Source: Sanguinoderma infundibulare | Taxonomy: Eukaryota; Basidiomycota; Agaricomycetes; Polyporales; Polyporaceae | DNA length: 64,000 nucleotides | Direction: 5' to 3' | Assembly (NCBI GenBank): GCA_032821775.1 | Contig: JAVLRN010000004.1 | Span: 3,534,001 to 3,598,000, forward strand | Shown here: positions 9,331 to 20,469 of the stretch, piece by piece | Layout: every line of letters starts with the position of its first letter | Numbering within the stretch: position 1 is the stretch's first letter | The notes under the pieces: model-generated | The model's database searches: none | What the model was told of the DNA's origin: nothing | Seen by the model: the letters and a program-made list of their open reading frames with translations, nothing else | Program-made: the position numbers and the translations under genes

Positions 9331-11625
9331 TTAGGACGAACTCGTCCCCAAGAATACCGCCTCCCGGACCCAAAAGCTGATGACTTTCACAAAAGGCTTT
9401 CGGCGCATGTTAGCTTCCCCGTCGTCGACACGACGACAGGTACTAGTCCCGAGGGCCACGGAGAGGCCTGCACCAGGAACGACTGCGCTCGCGTGAGAGC
9501 AGTCGACCGTACCTCGAGACCTGTGGGGGGTGTCAGCGCACTTAACTGCAGGGAGAGCGCACCTGCACAAAATCCTGCGGCGCAGGACCATCCTCCAAGG
9601 CATGCCTATAACCACTCGTCAGCGCATATATCTAGTGAACAATCAAATACATACCATACTGCGCATCCCAGAGGACCTTGAGAGCGGTACGGAAGGGAGG
9701 CCTAGGATAACAGGATTAGCCAGCCGACGAGATGAACAAGGACTCATCGTGTCTGCGGAGAAGTTAATGTTCTTGAGTACATGTATTGAGGAAGGGCGGT
9801 GCGACAAAGACTGACGAGGAAGAAGAGGAGGCGGAGATCAGGAGAAGTGGAATTAGCTATACGGTGTACTGAAGGCAAGTACTCGCCCGACGGATATGGA
9901 TGCGGCCGTAATTGAAGCAGCTGCTAACGGTCGTTCGCAATAAAGGTAAGCTGGAGCCCGCCGAAAACGTGACCTATAGAATGCATTAGCACGGGCCAGT
10001 GGCGAAGACCGTAGATAAGTAGTCATTATCGTCGCGTTTTCGGTATAGCAACCATCCAACCACCCTATTTCGAGCTGACGTAGCGTCCACGAAGGGTTGA
10101 CCAGACTAAGGGGGGCAGATAAGATCAGCATGAGATGAATTGGAGAAAGCATACCTGCGTCCGTCCTCTGGGGCTTGCGTTGAGTGTTCATGGTGCAATG
10201 GAATGCTGGGGAGAACGAGGATCAGCGAGAATAAGCGAGAATGAAGCACGCACCCTGAATATTTTGCGAGAGGATTGCCTTTGCTAAACGGTCAGAGCAA
10301 GGGACCTAGAACACGTCAGCGGAGATGTCTCATAACAAAAGCTTCCAGCGAAAGGACTACTACAGAGAGGCGAAGTATGAGCTATATACGCGAGAGAAAA
10401 CGAGGACGTGCCGATGATCAGATCCAAACCTCCGCCGCGGTTGTTGGTCCGAGCAAGATTTGAAGGCATGTCGTGGCTAGAGGAAGCAGCTATTAGCGAT
10501 AAGACTGGTTGCGGAACACTCGCCATGTTTAGTCGGACGCAAGGCGGCTATCTAGCTGGGAAATCTTGAACATCATGATGACGGAGGGAGGTCTGGAATG
10601 GAGGGATTAGCCAGACAACGGCGCAGACGAGGACTCACCGTGTCTGCTGCGAGGTCAACGTTCTTGACCACTTTGCGTGCGATGAAGGGACTAAAAGAAA
10701 CGGTGTCAGCTATCAATGAACTTGGACAAGTACTCGCAAGGGAAATATGCCGGAGTCTTTGAATTTGAAGGACACGTTCGCGGACGTTGACCGTCGGAAC
10801 CAGCGTTGGCGAATAGCTCTGGGACCAGACTATGGGGGGAATCGGTCAGCCTAAAACACAGTGATGAGACCTCACCGGGTTCGTATGCTACCGTCTTCGT
10901 CGATAGGATGTGGTCGAGAGAATAGGCCGCTTGATGCGAGGGGAATTCTAGGGACAACTAGCAAACAGTGTCAGCAAGAAGGAAGGGAACAGGACCACAC
11001 GTCGCAGCCGCTAGTGTATCCGATAGGCGGGTCTGGCTCGAGTCTTCGCCGGAGAAGAAAGGGGACCTAAACTACGTTAGTAGAGGAGTAGTGATGAGTT
11101 GACATGTAACTGTAAAGAGAGAGGAAGCGTCAGCAGCAGATGCGGGAGGAGTCGGGGACGTGCCGAGGACGAGATCTCAACCACCGCACTTGTCAACCAC
11201 CGAAGATAAGTAACTTGAGAGATGGGCTGCATGATGATGGAATGAGTGATGAAACAGGTTACTGAGCACTTGCCATGCGTGTTGGGCAGTCGTTCAGGCT
11301 TGAGCAAGGCGTCGGAGGCTGTAACCAGGACAGCGGCTGGTGGTTGGATGAGGTCTGAGATCAACGAACGAGCACTCGCCAAATGGATATCAATATCCTT
11401 CCGTATTGCGTGCACGCTCTCGTTGGAGAGGTGGGGGCAGGAGGGGAATGCTAGGCTTAGGGCTCCGAAGCTGGGAGGTGGTTGCGATCGTCAACGACGC
11501 GAAGAGAGTGGGCGAGAACACACCAAGCTTCGGATGGGTCGATCGAACGTTGAAGGGTGGAAGCGACTTTGCTGTCTAACGCCACACGCAGGGCACGCCG
11601 GAACTAAAGTCGAAGATGTGAGCAT
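9331..11625 (-). CDS. unidentified minus-strand gene with two paralogous halves, the downstream half decayed
   Basis: On minus, a TATA box (11667-11674) stands about 45 bases before ATG 11625 (MLTSSTLVPACPACGVRQQS), followed by many small exon-like stretches with GT/AG borders. Two blocks are related. Block A (about 10585-10960) reads ...AYEP, an intron, VWSQSYSPTLVPTVNVRERV, ...KNVDLAADT, then a GTGAGTCC donor at 10638. Block B (about 9690-10200) reads ...TDA, an intron, VWSTLRGRYVSSK, ...KNINFSADT, but with ATGAGTCC where the donor should be. Further down B, frames reading LKVLWDAQY, GMPWRMVLRRRILC and a tail to 9331 may be 3' exons. No family was recognised. It may be one gene with an internal duplication or two tandem relics; exon borders are provisional. 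Confidence 0.33.
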
Positions 11626-11666
11626 GGTGGTAGTTGTGAGGAAAGAGAGCGATGCTCGAGCGAGCC

Positions 11667-11674
11667 TGTTTATA
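11667..11674 (-). promoter_or_regulatory. TATA box of the minus-strand gene at 11625
   Basis: TATAAACA on minus lies about 45 bases upstream of ATG 11625, preceded by a GC-rich stretch. It is the only good core-promoter match in the block. Confidence 0.4.
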
Positions 11675-12033
11675 TGCCTGGTGGGGACCGGCGGCTGGCG
11701 CGACGGCCCTTCGGAAGTTGCCGGTTGGGATCGGCCAGCCTCAGTCCCTTGTTCGGCACCGGGCATCTGGATGGGATCCTTAGGCGAGACCAATGTTACA
11801 CTGCGACCGTAGGTTCTACGCGTGGTTGTGTTGATATCCTCTCCAGAATTATTTGAGCCTGCGTGATCCACAGCGAAAATATGCAATTTCTTTTGCGCGC
11901 GTTGGGAGATCAACAAGGATGCTATATCATAGCAGGACAAGCCATGCCAGAACTCGTAAGCTCATGCTAGAACGGATTCGTGAATTAGACGTACCATCGT
12001 TCGTCTTCCCGTATATATGGTTGACCGCGAAGT

Positions 12034-12276
12034 TTGACTAGACGCGTTCGCCGACCTCGCACTTGATTCCCTCACCAACGGCGACGACATCTCCCCGCAA
12101 TTACGAAGACTGGGACAATATCCTCAACCATCTGGCTCACAGGGTGTAGCTCTTGAGGACGACGAAGTTGTGGGACTGCATGGGCAACGTGTATCTGATC
12201 TTACCGGTTCAACGTCAAGCTTTATTGAGACAGATACGAGCCTCCAATTCCTGATCACCGGCAGTGACACATCATA
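12034..12276 (+). CDS. possible 3' exon of an unknown plus-strand gene
   Basis: An 80-codon frame without a start codon opens after a TGACTAG that could be an acceptor and ends with TAA. It reads LDAFADLALDSLTNGDDISP and later LEDDEVVGLHGQRVSDLTGS. The composition looks protein-like but a frame of this length could arise by chance. No upstream exon was identified. Confidence 0.2.
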
Positions 12277-12311
12277 AGTCAGTGTCGGAGGAGAAGACCA
12301 GAATGTGCAAC

Positions 12312-12590
12312 TCACCCAGTGAAAGATGCGAAAACGTCTTCAAGTTGACCACCGCTAACCGCCCGGACCCCGTTCTTCAAGTCTTCCAGCTGCGAGCAGA
12401 GGTAAGTTGGCGACGTTGACAGTTTGGAAGCTCGGACTGGCACATAAAGGGTAGGTTTGGCGACAAACAGAAGCTCAATGTATTGGAGAAGGTGGGGGTC
12501 GATGGGAGAGAGCGGGTGGCCAGTCGTGTGCGTCAGACCTGACAACGGTCCGCAGCGCCACCGAGCAACCCGCGGGCTGAGCCAAATGCA
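12312..12590 (-). pseudogene. relic exon, paralogue of 6985-7310
   Basis: On minus it reads LSPRVARWRCGPLSGLTHTT, SPIDPHLLQYIELLFVAKP, then SKLSTSPTYLCSQLEDLKNG, and ends at a GTGAGTTGCAC donor near 12317. Its better-preserved reading frame shows the exon structure that the 7-kb copy has lost. Downstream exons were not found. The function is unknown. Confidence 0.35.
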
Positions 12591-12628
12591 GAACTCGACC
12601 GCCACCACCACTCCTCCCGCCCCACAGA

Positions 12629-12654
12629 GTGTCCCCTTCGGGGTGACATACGAA

Positions 12655-12685
<31 letters not shown>

Positions 12686-12750
12686 GGCCCCTGCACAAGG
12701 ATGACACGCTTTCCCGGAGTGGTAGACCTACGGGTCTCAATATTTATTTT
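12629..12750 (+). ncRNA. U6: U6 spliceosomal snRNA
   Basis: The near-invariant U6 core is present: AATTGGAACGATACAGAGAA at 12657-12676 contains the ACAGAGA box that pairs with the 5' splice site, and AGATTAGCATGGCCCCTGCA at 12676-12695 is followed by AAGGATGACACGC, containing the AGC triad and the internal stem-loop that forms the spliceosome catalytic core. The 5' hairpin CCCC-UUCG-GGG begins near 12632. A 3' hairpin AGACC-UACG-GGUCT (12724-12737) precedes the T-rich end TTTATTTT (12743-12750). Pol III is expected to transcribe it. TTAGCATGGCCC can serve as the internal A box. I see no TATA near -30, and only a weak B-box-like GTTCGGAATC at 12918-12927. The exact 3' end is estimated. Confidence 0.95.
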
Positions 12751-12812
12751 CCTTTTCATGCGTGTACTTCGGCGAGTATGAAGTGCCACCCAGTGCCCTG
12801 TACGTGCTTTCG

Positions 12813-12838
12813 TGTATGTATGTATGTATGTATGTATG
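12813..12838. repeat. (GTAT)n microsatellite
   Basis: About six perfect GTAT units lie 60 bases downstream of the U6 gene. Confidence 0.85.
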
Positions 12839-13028
12839 CGGTCTTGCCCAGATGCAATAGCAATACAGTCGCTGATCAACTCCCTGCGACAGACTCGACC
12901 GTGACATCATTGTAGGTGTTCGGAATCGTCGATCGGGCCCTTGTCAACATCCTATCCTACAGCTGGCCCCGGGTTTACCACAAACCTCTCGGACCCCCCG
13001 CTAGCCGCACAATGCTAAATAGGCCGAC

Positions 13029-13090
13029 ATGTTTGACTTCCTTCCAAGCCTTTTAATCCTGTGAGTCCAGCACCTTGGTCGTCGTGACAT
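13029..13090 (+). pseudogene. orphan first exon of an F-box gene
   Basis: ATG at 13029 opens a 32-nt exon (MFDFLPSLLI) followed by GTGAGTCCAG at 13061. Exon length, phase and donor copy the first exons of the F-box genes at 7539 and 26317. No F-box exon follows; from 13163 the sequence belongs to the convergent monooxygenase. It is a truncated copy. Confidence 0.55.
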
Positions 13091-13162
13091 GTGTTATTTA
13101 TTCGAGTCGTGGTGCCGACCAACTGCTTGATCGATCCTGATGCCGCCAGTCTTACACGACGA

Positions 13163-14941
13163 TCAAGCGGAGAGTGCCTTCAGCCTCTCCACGACGCTCG
13201 CGGTCTCGTCCAGAATGCTCGTGTCGAGCATCCACCCCATCTGCTTCTGCACCTCCTCCACGACCACCTCCAGCTTCTCGCGCGCATACCGCCCCGCTCT
13301 GCTGTCCTCCGCACTCACGTCCTCCAAGCCTGGCAGCCGGAACTGGAATGCCGCCCCGGTCTTTGCAGAGCCTCGCGCGACGTCCTGGGTGAACGGCCGC
13401 CGGACTTCATCGTAGATCCTGAGCGCTGCGGGGAGGTTCGTGAGCGTCACGGACGGGTGGGAGAGGATGACCGCGAGGACGAAGCCGTCCTCGAATGCTT
13501 GGCCGGCCCCCGCACCCGAGAATGGGGTCATTGCGTGCGCCTGGGAGGTCCATGGTTAGCACGGTATCTCGGTATGCTCGCGCAGGAACAACGTACGGCG
13601 TCTCCGACAAGTGCGGCCCGTCCGTGCACGAAGGTGGGCAGCTCGCGCACTGTGTGCACCGCCCAGCAGAACGGTTCTTTCAGACACTGAAAAGAATGAC
13701 ACAGTCGGCGACGCGCTGTGCATGCATGGATGGTCGCGAGCGAGCGCACACCTTGATTACGTCCAATGTCTTGGGGTCCCACCCATCGAATATCTGCGCG
13801 ATTTCCTCCGCGGTCTTCGGTTCCACCCAAGGGCCATCATACACAGTTCCGGCGCCAGGGCTGTGTACCCCGCCGACAACGTTGATGAGCTGCCCGCCAG
13901 AGACGGGATACATTACTATATGCTGCGGCGGCCCTGGCTAGTCAGCATTCAAACTGAAGGCAAGGGCTACTGATGCTCTGCGCACCTGGTTCTTTCCAAA
14001 CAACTGACGGGGAGCAATTGTCAGTACGAGTATGGGGGGTCAAGCAAAAAATTCTAAAACACATACGATCTGAGGAGCACGAGTGTGTTGCAAGAGATCC
14101 TCGGATAGAACGCTTCTGGGTACCAAACCGCGGTACGCGACGTTGCCTGACCAGATGGGATCGACCATCGAGCGCAACCGCAAAGCCTCGGCGGTCTGGC
14201 CCCGTTTCTCTGCATCGTCTGCGAGGCTGATGAACATAGCGCCGCGAACGGCAGAGCGGACGCCATCGCTGCCGACGACGAGGTCGCACGTCGCGGTCGT
14301 CCCGTCCTTGAAGTTTAGGGTGATGGGGTCCGTCAGCGAGGTTTCCGAGTATGAGACGACGCGCTTGGAGAAGTGGATCGTCTCGCCTACATCGAGGCGC
14401 TTGGCGAGGAGCTGTTGCAGGAGAGACCGATGGAGCGTGTACACTATTGCAGCGAACCCGCATCAGTCAGGTGTATTGTCCCCCGCAACTATGCCATACT
14501 CACCTGGATCACGCTGGGTGATATTGAGTTCCACGATTTTCCCTTCGTCACCTTTACGATACAGCATAGGAGATCCTGAACCGAATGTGACTCCTCAGAT
14601 GGTTACGCGAAAACGTTCAGCAGACGAATATGGCGTACCGGCACGGTCCTTTACGCCGGTGATTGTGAGCAGCTCGTCGTCTAGTCCGAGCTCGCGCATG
14701 ATCGACCAGATGCGCGGCGAAAGCCCGATACCAGCACCGACCTCGGTGAGCTGAGTGGCAGATTCGTAGATATCGAAGTGCACATCGTTTGCGTACTTCC
14801 TGAGGCATAGTCCGAGGACAAGGCCTCCCAGCCCACCTCCGCTAGATAGAATAAATGGGAGTTAGCAAGGTCTAAATACAGCTGTGCACATACATACATG
14901 ATGGCGACACGCAATTTGGTTCGGTTGTCGGTGAGAGACAT
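13163..14941 (-). CDS. FAD-dependent monooxygenase, salicylate-hydroxylase-like
   Basis: Eight exons on minus join in phase to 450 residues: 14898-14941, 14639-14841, 14504-14575, 14067-14443, 13986-14003 (18 nt), 13752-13922, 13597-13686, 13163-13540. The Rossmann ADP-binding motif GGGLGGLVLG follows a short N-terminal strand (LRVAI); its last residues continue into VHFDIYESA. The mid-protein motif is CDLVVGSDGVRSAVRG (the DG motif of class A flavin monooxygenases), and the FAD-ribityl motif is GDAAHAMTPFSGAGAGQAFE across the last splice site. The enzyme would hydroxylate a phenolic or aromatic acid with NAD(P)H and O2 in the cytosol; the substrate is inferred only from the family. All introns are GT-AG and 50-67 nt long, and no key motif is damaged. 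Confidence 0.93.
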
Positions 14942-15977
14942 GTGGCATCCGAAGCTGAGGCAGCGAGTTCAGATATTGATCGCAAGCCTCGCTTCGCACG
15001 CACCTTATATATTTGCACCAATGGATGATTCTGTATGCCAATTGGCAATCAGCAATGATAGGAATACGGCACACGTGGCACGGCGGACGATATCACGGTG
15101 CGCTCGTTTGCGCGGCAGCTTCACTCGGGCCGTCGCTCCCTTGACAGAAGCGCACCACCATCATCCAGTTCGTTTTCTCAGACAACGACCAAAGTCGAAA
15201 GCTTAGCCACACTCTATTCTGAAAAAGGTACTGAATGGTATCGGTCACTTCACGTTTCTTCCTCCGTATGACTCGGAGTAGAAAGGCACACGAACCTTGC
15301 TTGTTGAAAGTACACCGGGCTCGGCGTTGAGCATGCGTTGTACCTTAAGGAAGAAATACCAGTATTATACTCGGCATTGTCGTCGCCGGCCGAGTTAATC
15401 ATGATGGTGATGGAGGTTCAAGAAAAGGACGACGAAGCACAGCCACGTAGTACTACGATTTGGGCTTCTGCCAAAGAGTCGGGCCTTCAATCCGCCTCTG
15501 GCAGGCTGATCCCGGCTCCTGATCCCCGGGGTTCCTGATTGGAACGTCGTACGGACGTACAGTTGATGCGCTTTGTTCTGGCGTTGTAGCCCACGGTCGC
15601 GGACTAGGCTACTGGATTGATGACCCATCGACTGCAAGTTGCCGGATGGAGTTATATGATTAACCACCGGACGACTCGTGAGCGTAGCAATGCATCCGTC
15701 TTCACGCCGCTTTGCAGAATACAGAACACAAGAGACCCTGGCTCGCACGACACCCATGTATCAAGCACGAGGTCAATAGACCCAAATGGCATTATAGACC
15801 TATGAAACGAAACCAAAATAGCGACATAGCGACACCGCACACTAACTACAAAGTCCTGTCTACGGTGCTACCTCAGCCACAGCACCGTAAATAACCTCTA
15901 AACCGCGGCGGATCACCGGGTTGAACATGTCTCCGGATGGAGACCGTTGACGCTGTTGGTGGCACGCCGCTCGTCAT
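14942..15977. other. intergenic region
   Basis: This is the 5' side of the monooxygenase and the 3' side of the proline-rich gene, both on minus. No frame has family features; the open frames around 15340-15890 are short, overlap on both strands and lack coherent introns. Confidence 0.5.
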
Positions 15978-17239
15978 CTAAGCGTGGTTCTGCTGAGCAG
16001 GCGCAGGCTGCTGCGGGGAGGGCGCAGCCTTTTGCGGCGCAGGAGCAGGCTTCTGCGGGGCGGGGACGGGCGCAGGAGCAGGCTTCTGGGGGGCAGGCAC
16101 GGGCGAAGGAGCAGGCTTCTGCGGAACGGGCGCGGGCGCGGGAGCAGGCTTCTGTGGGGCGGGCTTAGGGCCCTGCGCGACGGGGGCCGGGTTCTGCTGG
16201 GCGGGCTTGGGGTCCTGCGCGACGGGGGCCGGGTTCTGTTGGGCGGGCTTAGGGTCCTGCGCGACGGGCGCAGGGTTCTGCTCAGCACGCTTGGGGTTCT
16301 GCGGAGCAGGTGCGGGCTTCTGCGGGGCCGGAACAGGGGAGGGAGCGGGCTTGTGCGGCGCGGGAACAGGCGAAGGAGCGGGCTTCTTCGGGGTGGGGAC
16401 CGGCGCAGGTGCGGGCTTCTGGGGAGCGGGCTTGGGGTCCTGCGGGGCGGGTGCAGCGCGCTTCGGCTTCTGGGGGGCCGGAACCGGCTTCTTCGGCGGA
16501 GGCACAGGCTTCTTCGGGGTGGGGACGGGCGAAGGAGCAGGCTTCTGCGGAACCGGCGTCGGCGCGGGAGCAGGCTTCTCCGGGGCGGGCTTAGGGTCCT
16601 GGGGGCCAGGCACAGCACGCTTGGGGTTCTGCTGCGCGGGGGAACCATTCTGGCTACCAGACTTGTTGCCGGAAGGGGTCTGAGTGGCAGACTTGTCGTT
16701 GGAAGGGTTCTGCACGGCGGGCTGGTTGCCGACAGCGTTCTGCGGCGCCGCCCCGTACTGGAGCGTGACGTCGCCCTTGGCCGCCCCGCCCGCGCACCTA
16801 GCCGTGAAAGGAACATCCTGGCCGCACACCGCGAACGCCGCCTTGACACACACTAGGTGAGAAGGAATCGCATCAGCACTGGTCCTCGAACACAACCTCA
16901 CGGCGCAAACTGCTGCTCACCCTCCAGCTCGTCCTGGGAAAGGTTGATGGTGTCGTCCGTCACGACAGGCGCAACCGCGATCTGGACGCCGCCCGACTGG
17001 CCGGTGGGTGCCTTGGGCGAGAACCCCTGGATGGCCGCGTTCGTCGCGGTTGCGTCCAGCGGGCTAGCACACAAACGACGTGAGGACACAAGCCAACGGG
17101 GAGAGCGAACATAAGCCAATGCTCACGTCTTGCTCGTGCAAACGACGTCGGAGACCGTCTGCTGGCGGGCCTCCAGGGGAACCGCGTACCCGCTCACGGC
17201 GAGCACGGTAAGAACGTAAAGGATGGCCGCAGAGCGCAT
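15978..17239 (-). CDS. secreted Pro/Ala/Lys-rich repeat protein
   Basis: Three exons (17127-17239, 16921-17063, 15978-16852) give 376 residues. The N-terminus is a signal peptide (MRSAAILYVLTVLAVSGYAV, cut probably after the following small residues), then a short globular part with four to five cysteines (VVCTSKT, VCVKAAFAVCG, FTARCAGG). From about residue 175 to the end the chain is degenerate tandem repeats of the type PAPxPxPxKPAP and QDPKPAQQNPAPVA. Lys-Pro-Ala-rich tails of this kind occur in cell-wall or matrix-associated secreted proteins and are mostly disordered; that role is inferred. The repeat region also stays open on the opposite strand and in a second minus frame because of its composition; the signal peptide and splice phases select this frame. 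Confidence 0.8.
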
Positions 17240-17398
17240 TTCGAAAGTGGTGAGTGAGTGTTGGAGTTGGAAGGGAGCGTGATGCGATAGAACGTCGAAG
17301 ACGGCGAAGGCGAAGGGAAAGTGACCGAAGCTAACCGGTGAGCGCACACAGGTATAGAAAGCGAAGGATCGTGAGGTTTGAACGAACGTATGTACTAG

Positions 17399-17406
17399 CT
17401 TTTATA
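17399..17406 (-). promoter_or_regulatory. TATA box of the proline-rich protein gene
   Basis: TATAAAAG on minus lies about 160 bases upstream of ATG 17239, implying a leader of roughly 130 nt. Confidence 0.45.
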
Positions 17407-17409
17407 CGC

Positions 17410-20400
17410 AAAGGGCGTCTGAGCTTTTGGGGTGTTCGAACGATGGGGATGCTCTCATTGTGGATCTGGGCCGTTCGGTACCGAGCTAACTGCTAACCGG
17501 GTGTGACCCACAGTGCGATCGCCGGAAGGGTCGATTATGCTTGTTCCGCAGCTTGTCCATGGGCGTCTTTAATATCGCACGTCGCACGAACTGCGGAGTG
17601 TTCGGGCGCACGTATAGGCGCAAAACGTTTCAAGGCACCCTTCGGGGCCGTCGAGCACAGCGATAAACTGGAGCGAGTGAACGTCTGCGTTCAAATCAAA
17701 TCTGCAGGGTATCTTTAGGACGCGGACTCGCGCATAAACATGTGAGACGCACTCAGCACGCATTCTGTGTCCGTCGTTTCCATTGAGCACGAGTAAAGCT
17801 TCGGGGAGTCTTTCTGCTCAGCGTCCTTGCTGGAATTCCATAGCAGCCCTCCACCTTGTGCCATCAGACGACTGCACGTAGCGGAACAGATGCGGATGCG
17901 CCTCTAGTGGAAACCCTCAGTTTGGAAGACAGGCTGTGCTCATAACGACGGACACTCACCATGGGTATGTACCGCACGGTTGTCGGACAAGCAATCGAGA
18001 AATGGCATCACATATGCCGAATTGGAAGAAGTCTGCGCAATCACCGAAAAGACTTGATGTTCTTGTGTGTTCGTTCCGCAGCGTCGTCCGCGTACGTCGC
18101 CATTCACCATGGACTCCTAGTGGACGCACATGTAGAATTCGCTCCTGCGCTCCCCAACCGGAAGCCCGCTGCTCGACTGGACTCCGCCCAGCAGGCGGCG
18201 TCTTCGGATGGTTTGAACTTCGAGGAAGCAGCCGTGAGTGGCGACGCAGTCTTGCGCAGCTACGTCAAGCCTGGCCAGAGGCGGTGGCTGTGTCAGATCA
18301 TCTGAATCCCGCAGTGCAACACTCGGTGGGAGACCTCGAAAATAACCCTCCCGACGGTCGTGGATTCGCGTCTTGTCCTGCGCCACCGTGTCTAGGTGCT
18401 GCATTTGCGCAAAAACTGTGTTATGCCCGGCATCGTGCCTGAGAGTGGTTGGAGAGGCCGGAGAAGTTGCGCCTGAGGGCACATGATCGTGCTACGTTGG
18501 AGGGCGAAGAGCCGAGTCGGAACGAACTCCGGTGGTGCGAGCAAGTCGGCAGCGACGGTAAATTCGGGGTATGCAAAAAGTACGGCATATCAACGCGAGA
18601 TATGGCGGCTGATGCGAAGTCAGACAAGAGCTGATGACTTGAACCGAATACGAGTTCAGAAAGTCGACGCCCTGCTTGGCCGCAACACCTTCGTGTGGCT
18701 GCGGAGTGCACCCAAAGCGATCCAGAAAGACCATATTAATAGAGTACAAGACACAGAAGAATGATGGCTCACGATATTAACGATTTGCATGGCGGCTGAA
18801 GCTGGACGCGACGTAATTGCTGGTTGGTCGCACGCTACGATCAAGACACGAGGCCATCGTTTTCGAGCTTCACCAGTCTTCGCGTTCCACATACGGCTAG
18901 TGCCGTGATCGGCAGTGCGCTGCGATGATTACCTGCCGGAAACGTAGCAGTAGCGGCCGGCACCGACAGGCACCGACCACGCAGTGGCATCCAGCGAGCA
19001 TGTTCAACGGTTCTCCAGCAAGAAACGTGTGGCGGCCTCTCGACCGCAGACCGGACTTGTGACCCAGGCTAAGTCGTATACCCCCGAGGTGTACACTCGC
19101 GCCCCGACCACCGCACTCCGAGTCGCCCGTCGCAATGATGCGGCCATCGGCGTAAATGTTACCGAATCTCATCCTCGCGCTGTCCTTTTCGAGCGTCCTA
19201 TTTATTCGCACACCGTGTTATCCGGGCATGAGTATTCACTCTCAACCCCGATCATGTTCTGTTCGTCTGGAGTGAACACATGAGCGAGCCTCCGGAGACT
19301 GAACCGTTAGGTGCTCCTTACCGTCCACAGCTGTCTAGATGAAGATCTCCTCTTGACGCTGCGTACGCGAACCGATGGTGTCGGGGGAAGAAGGAGAGAC
19401 GTATCGACGTGCCCGCTGTCTTCTGCGTCATATAGATCTTGTGCTGTGCCCTGTCCCCGGGCGTCTCACGGATGGCGGTCATCGTATGTCCTCGGACACG
19501 CTCGCGATCCATTTGATGTTTGTGGAGGACGGGAGCGAGCTCACGGACCCGCCGTAAGCTCGAGGCCGTTTAGGCTGTTGTACAGCCCTAGGCAAACTAA
19601 TCCATAATCAGCCCCTTCCAGTGTACTGGTGAGTTGCGAACGCATCCTCACCTTCATCAGGGGGGGGTGAAGAAAGGCCAGGCTCTGCCATCCGGATACG
19701 CAGCGAGCTCCTCCGCTGACGATACAGGTATCCTAGAAGAAACATTCATACACTCTTTGGAGGGTTATTGTGGGCACGCTGCCGCGGACGGGTGACCCAC
19801 TCCTGGCGAATTGGAGTGATGGTTAGCCATATGCCTCGTAACGGGCCTAAGTACTCGCCTGCACGAGGTGTAGCCTGGCCAATGAGGCAGTGTGTCGTTG
19901 GTGTGTCTTCAACACTAGCCTTGTGACATGCCCGTGTCAGAGCTAGACGGTGCTAACCGGGACTCGGACACCCTGAGAGAACAGTATGTCCAGAGATCGT
20001 GGGCCGGAGATAGGCATCTCCAATGGATGTCGCAAGTCCTGGAAGATCTGGGGATGACTAGACGAAAATCGTGTTAGTCAGCCTGCTGTATTCAGTGTTC
20101 AACAATAAAAATTGAATGACACGGCGACATTGCAGCACGCACGCTTTGCGCTGCTGGTGGAGCTGTATGATGGTGCTTTGAACACTCGCGTCGTGGGTCA
20201 CTAGAAGGTTTCAAACTCCGCGCTTGACTGGACTGTCGCCGCTAGAACTTTATCATTCCGCCTCCGCACGGAAAGAATCGCTGTCCTGTGTTCGAACCAC
20301 ATTGGCATCGTTTTTTTTACCGTTCTGCGACCTACGAGTATACCTGAGGTGCCACCTTGCAATCATTCCATCCGGAGCACACGACGGAGAGCGTACGTAC

Positions 20401-20469
20401 AGTCGTCGAGCATCCGTTTGCTGCTGTTCGTTAGAATACATATCTGAAGTCTCTACTCTGTATATCCGT
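17410..20469. other. 3-kb region without a supportable gene
   Basis: Open frames up to 168 residues occur on both strands (for example 17936-18442 on plus and 18117-18482 on minus) but overlap each other, show no motif and no consistent intron pattern. Short stretches may be remnants of decayed genes. No RNA gene was seen. Confidence 0.45.

Noticed and set aside
12915..12930. U6 downstream B box
   Set aside because: GTTCGGAATC has an inserted base relative to the consensus; mentioned only as a weak candidate.
15984..16856. 290-residue Gly/Arg/Leu-rich plus-strand ORF
   Set aside because: It is the antisense of the proline-rich repeat exon; the minus frame has a signal peptide, splice phases and repeats that make protein sense.
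17936..18482. Overlapping 168- and 121-residue ORFs on opposite strands
   Set aside because: Neither shows a domain, signal peptide or spliceable structure, and they overlap each other.
20270..20310. tRNA-like T-loop (GTTCGAACC)
   Set aside because: No acceptor stem, D arm or anticodon arm can be formed around it. The same holds for GGTTCGAACC near 34715.
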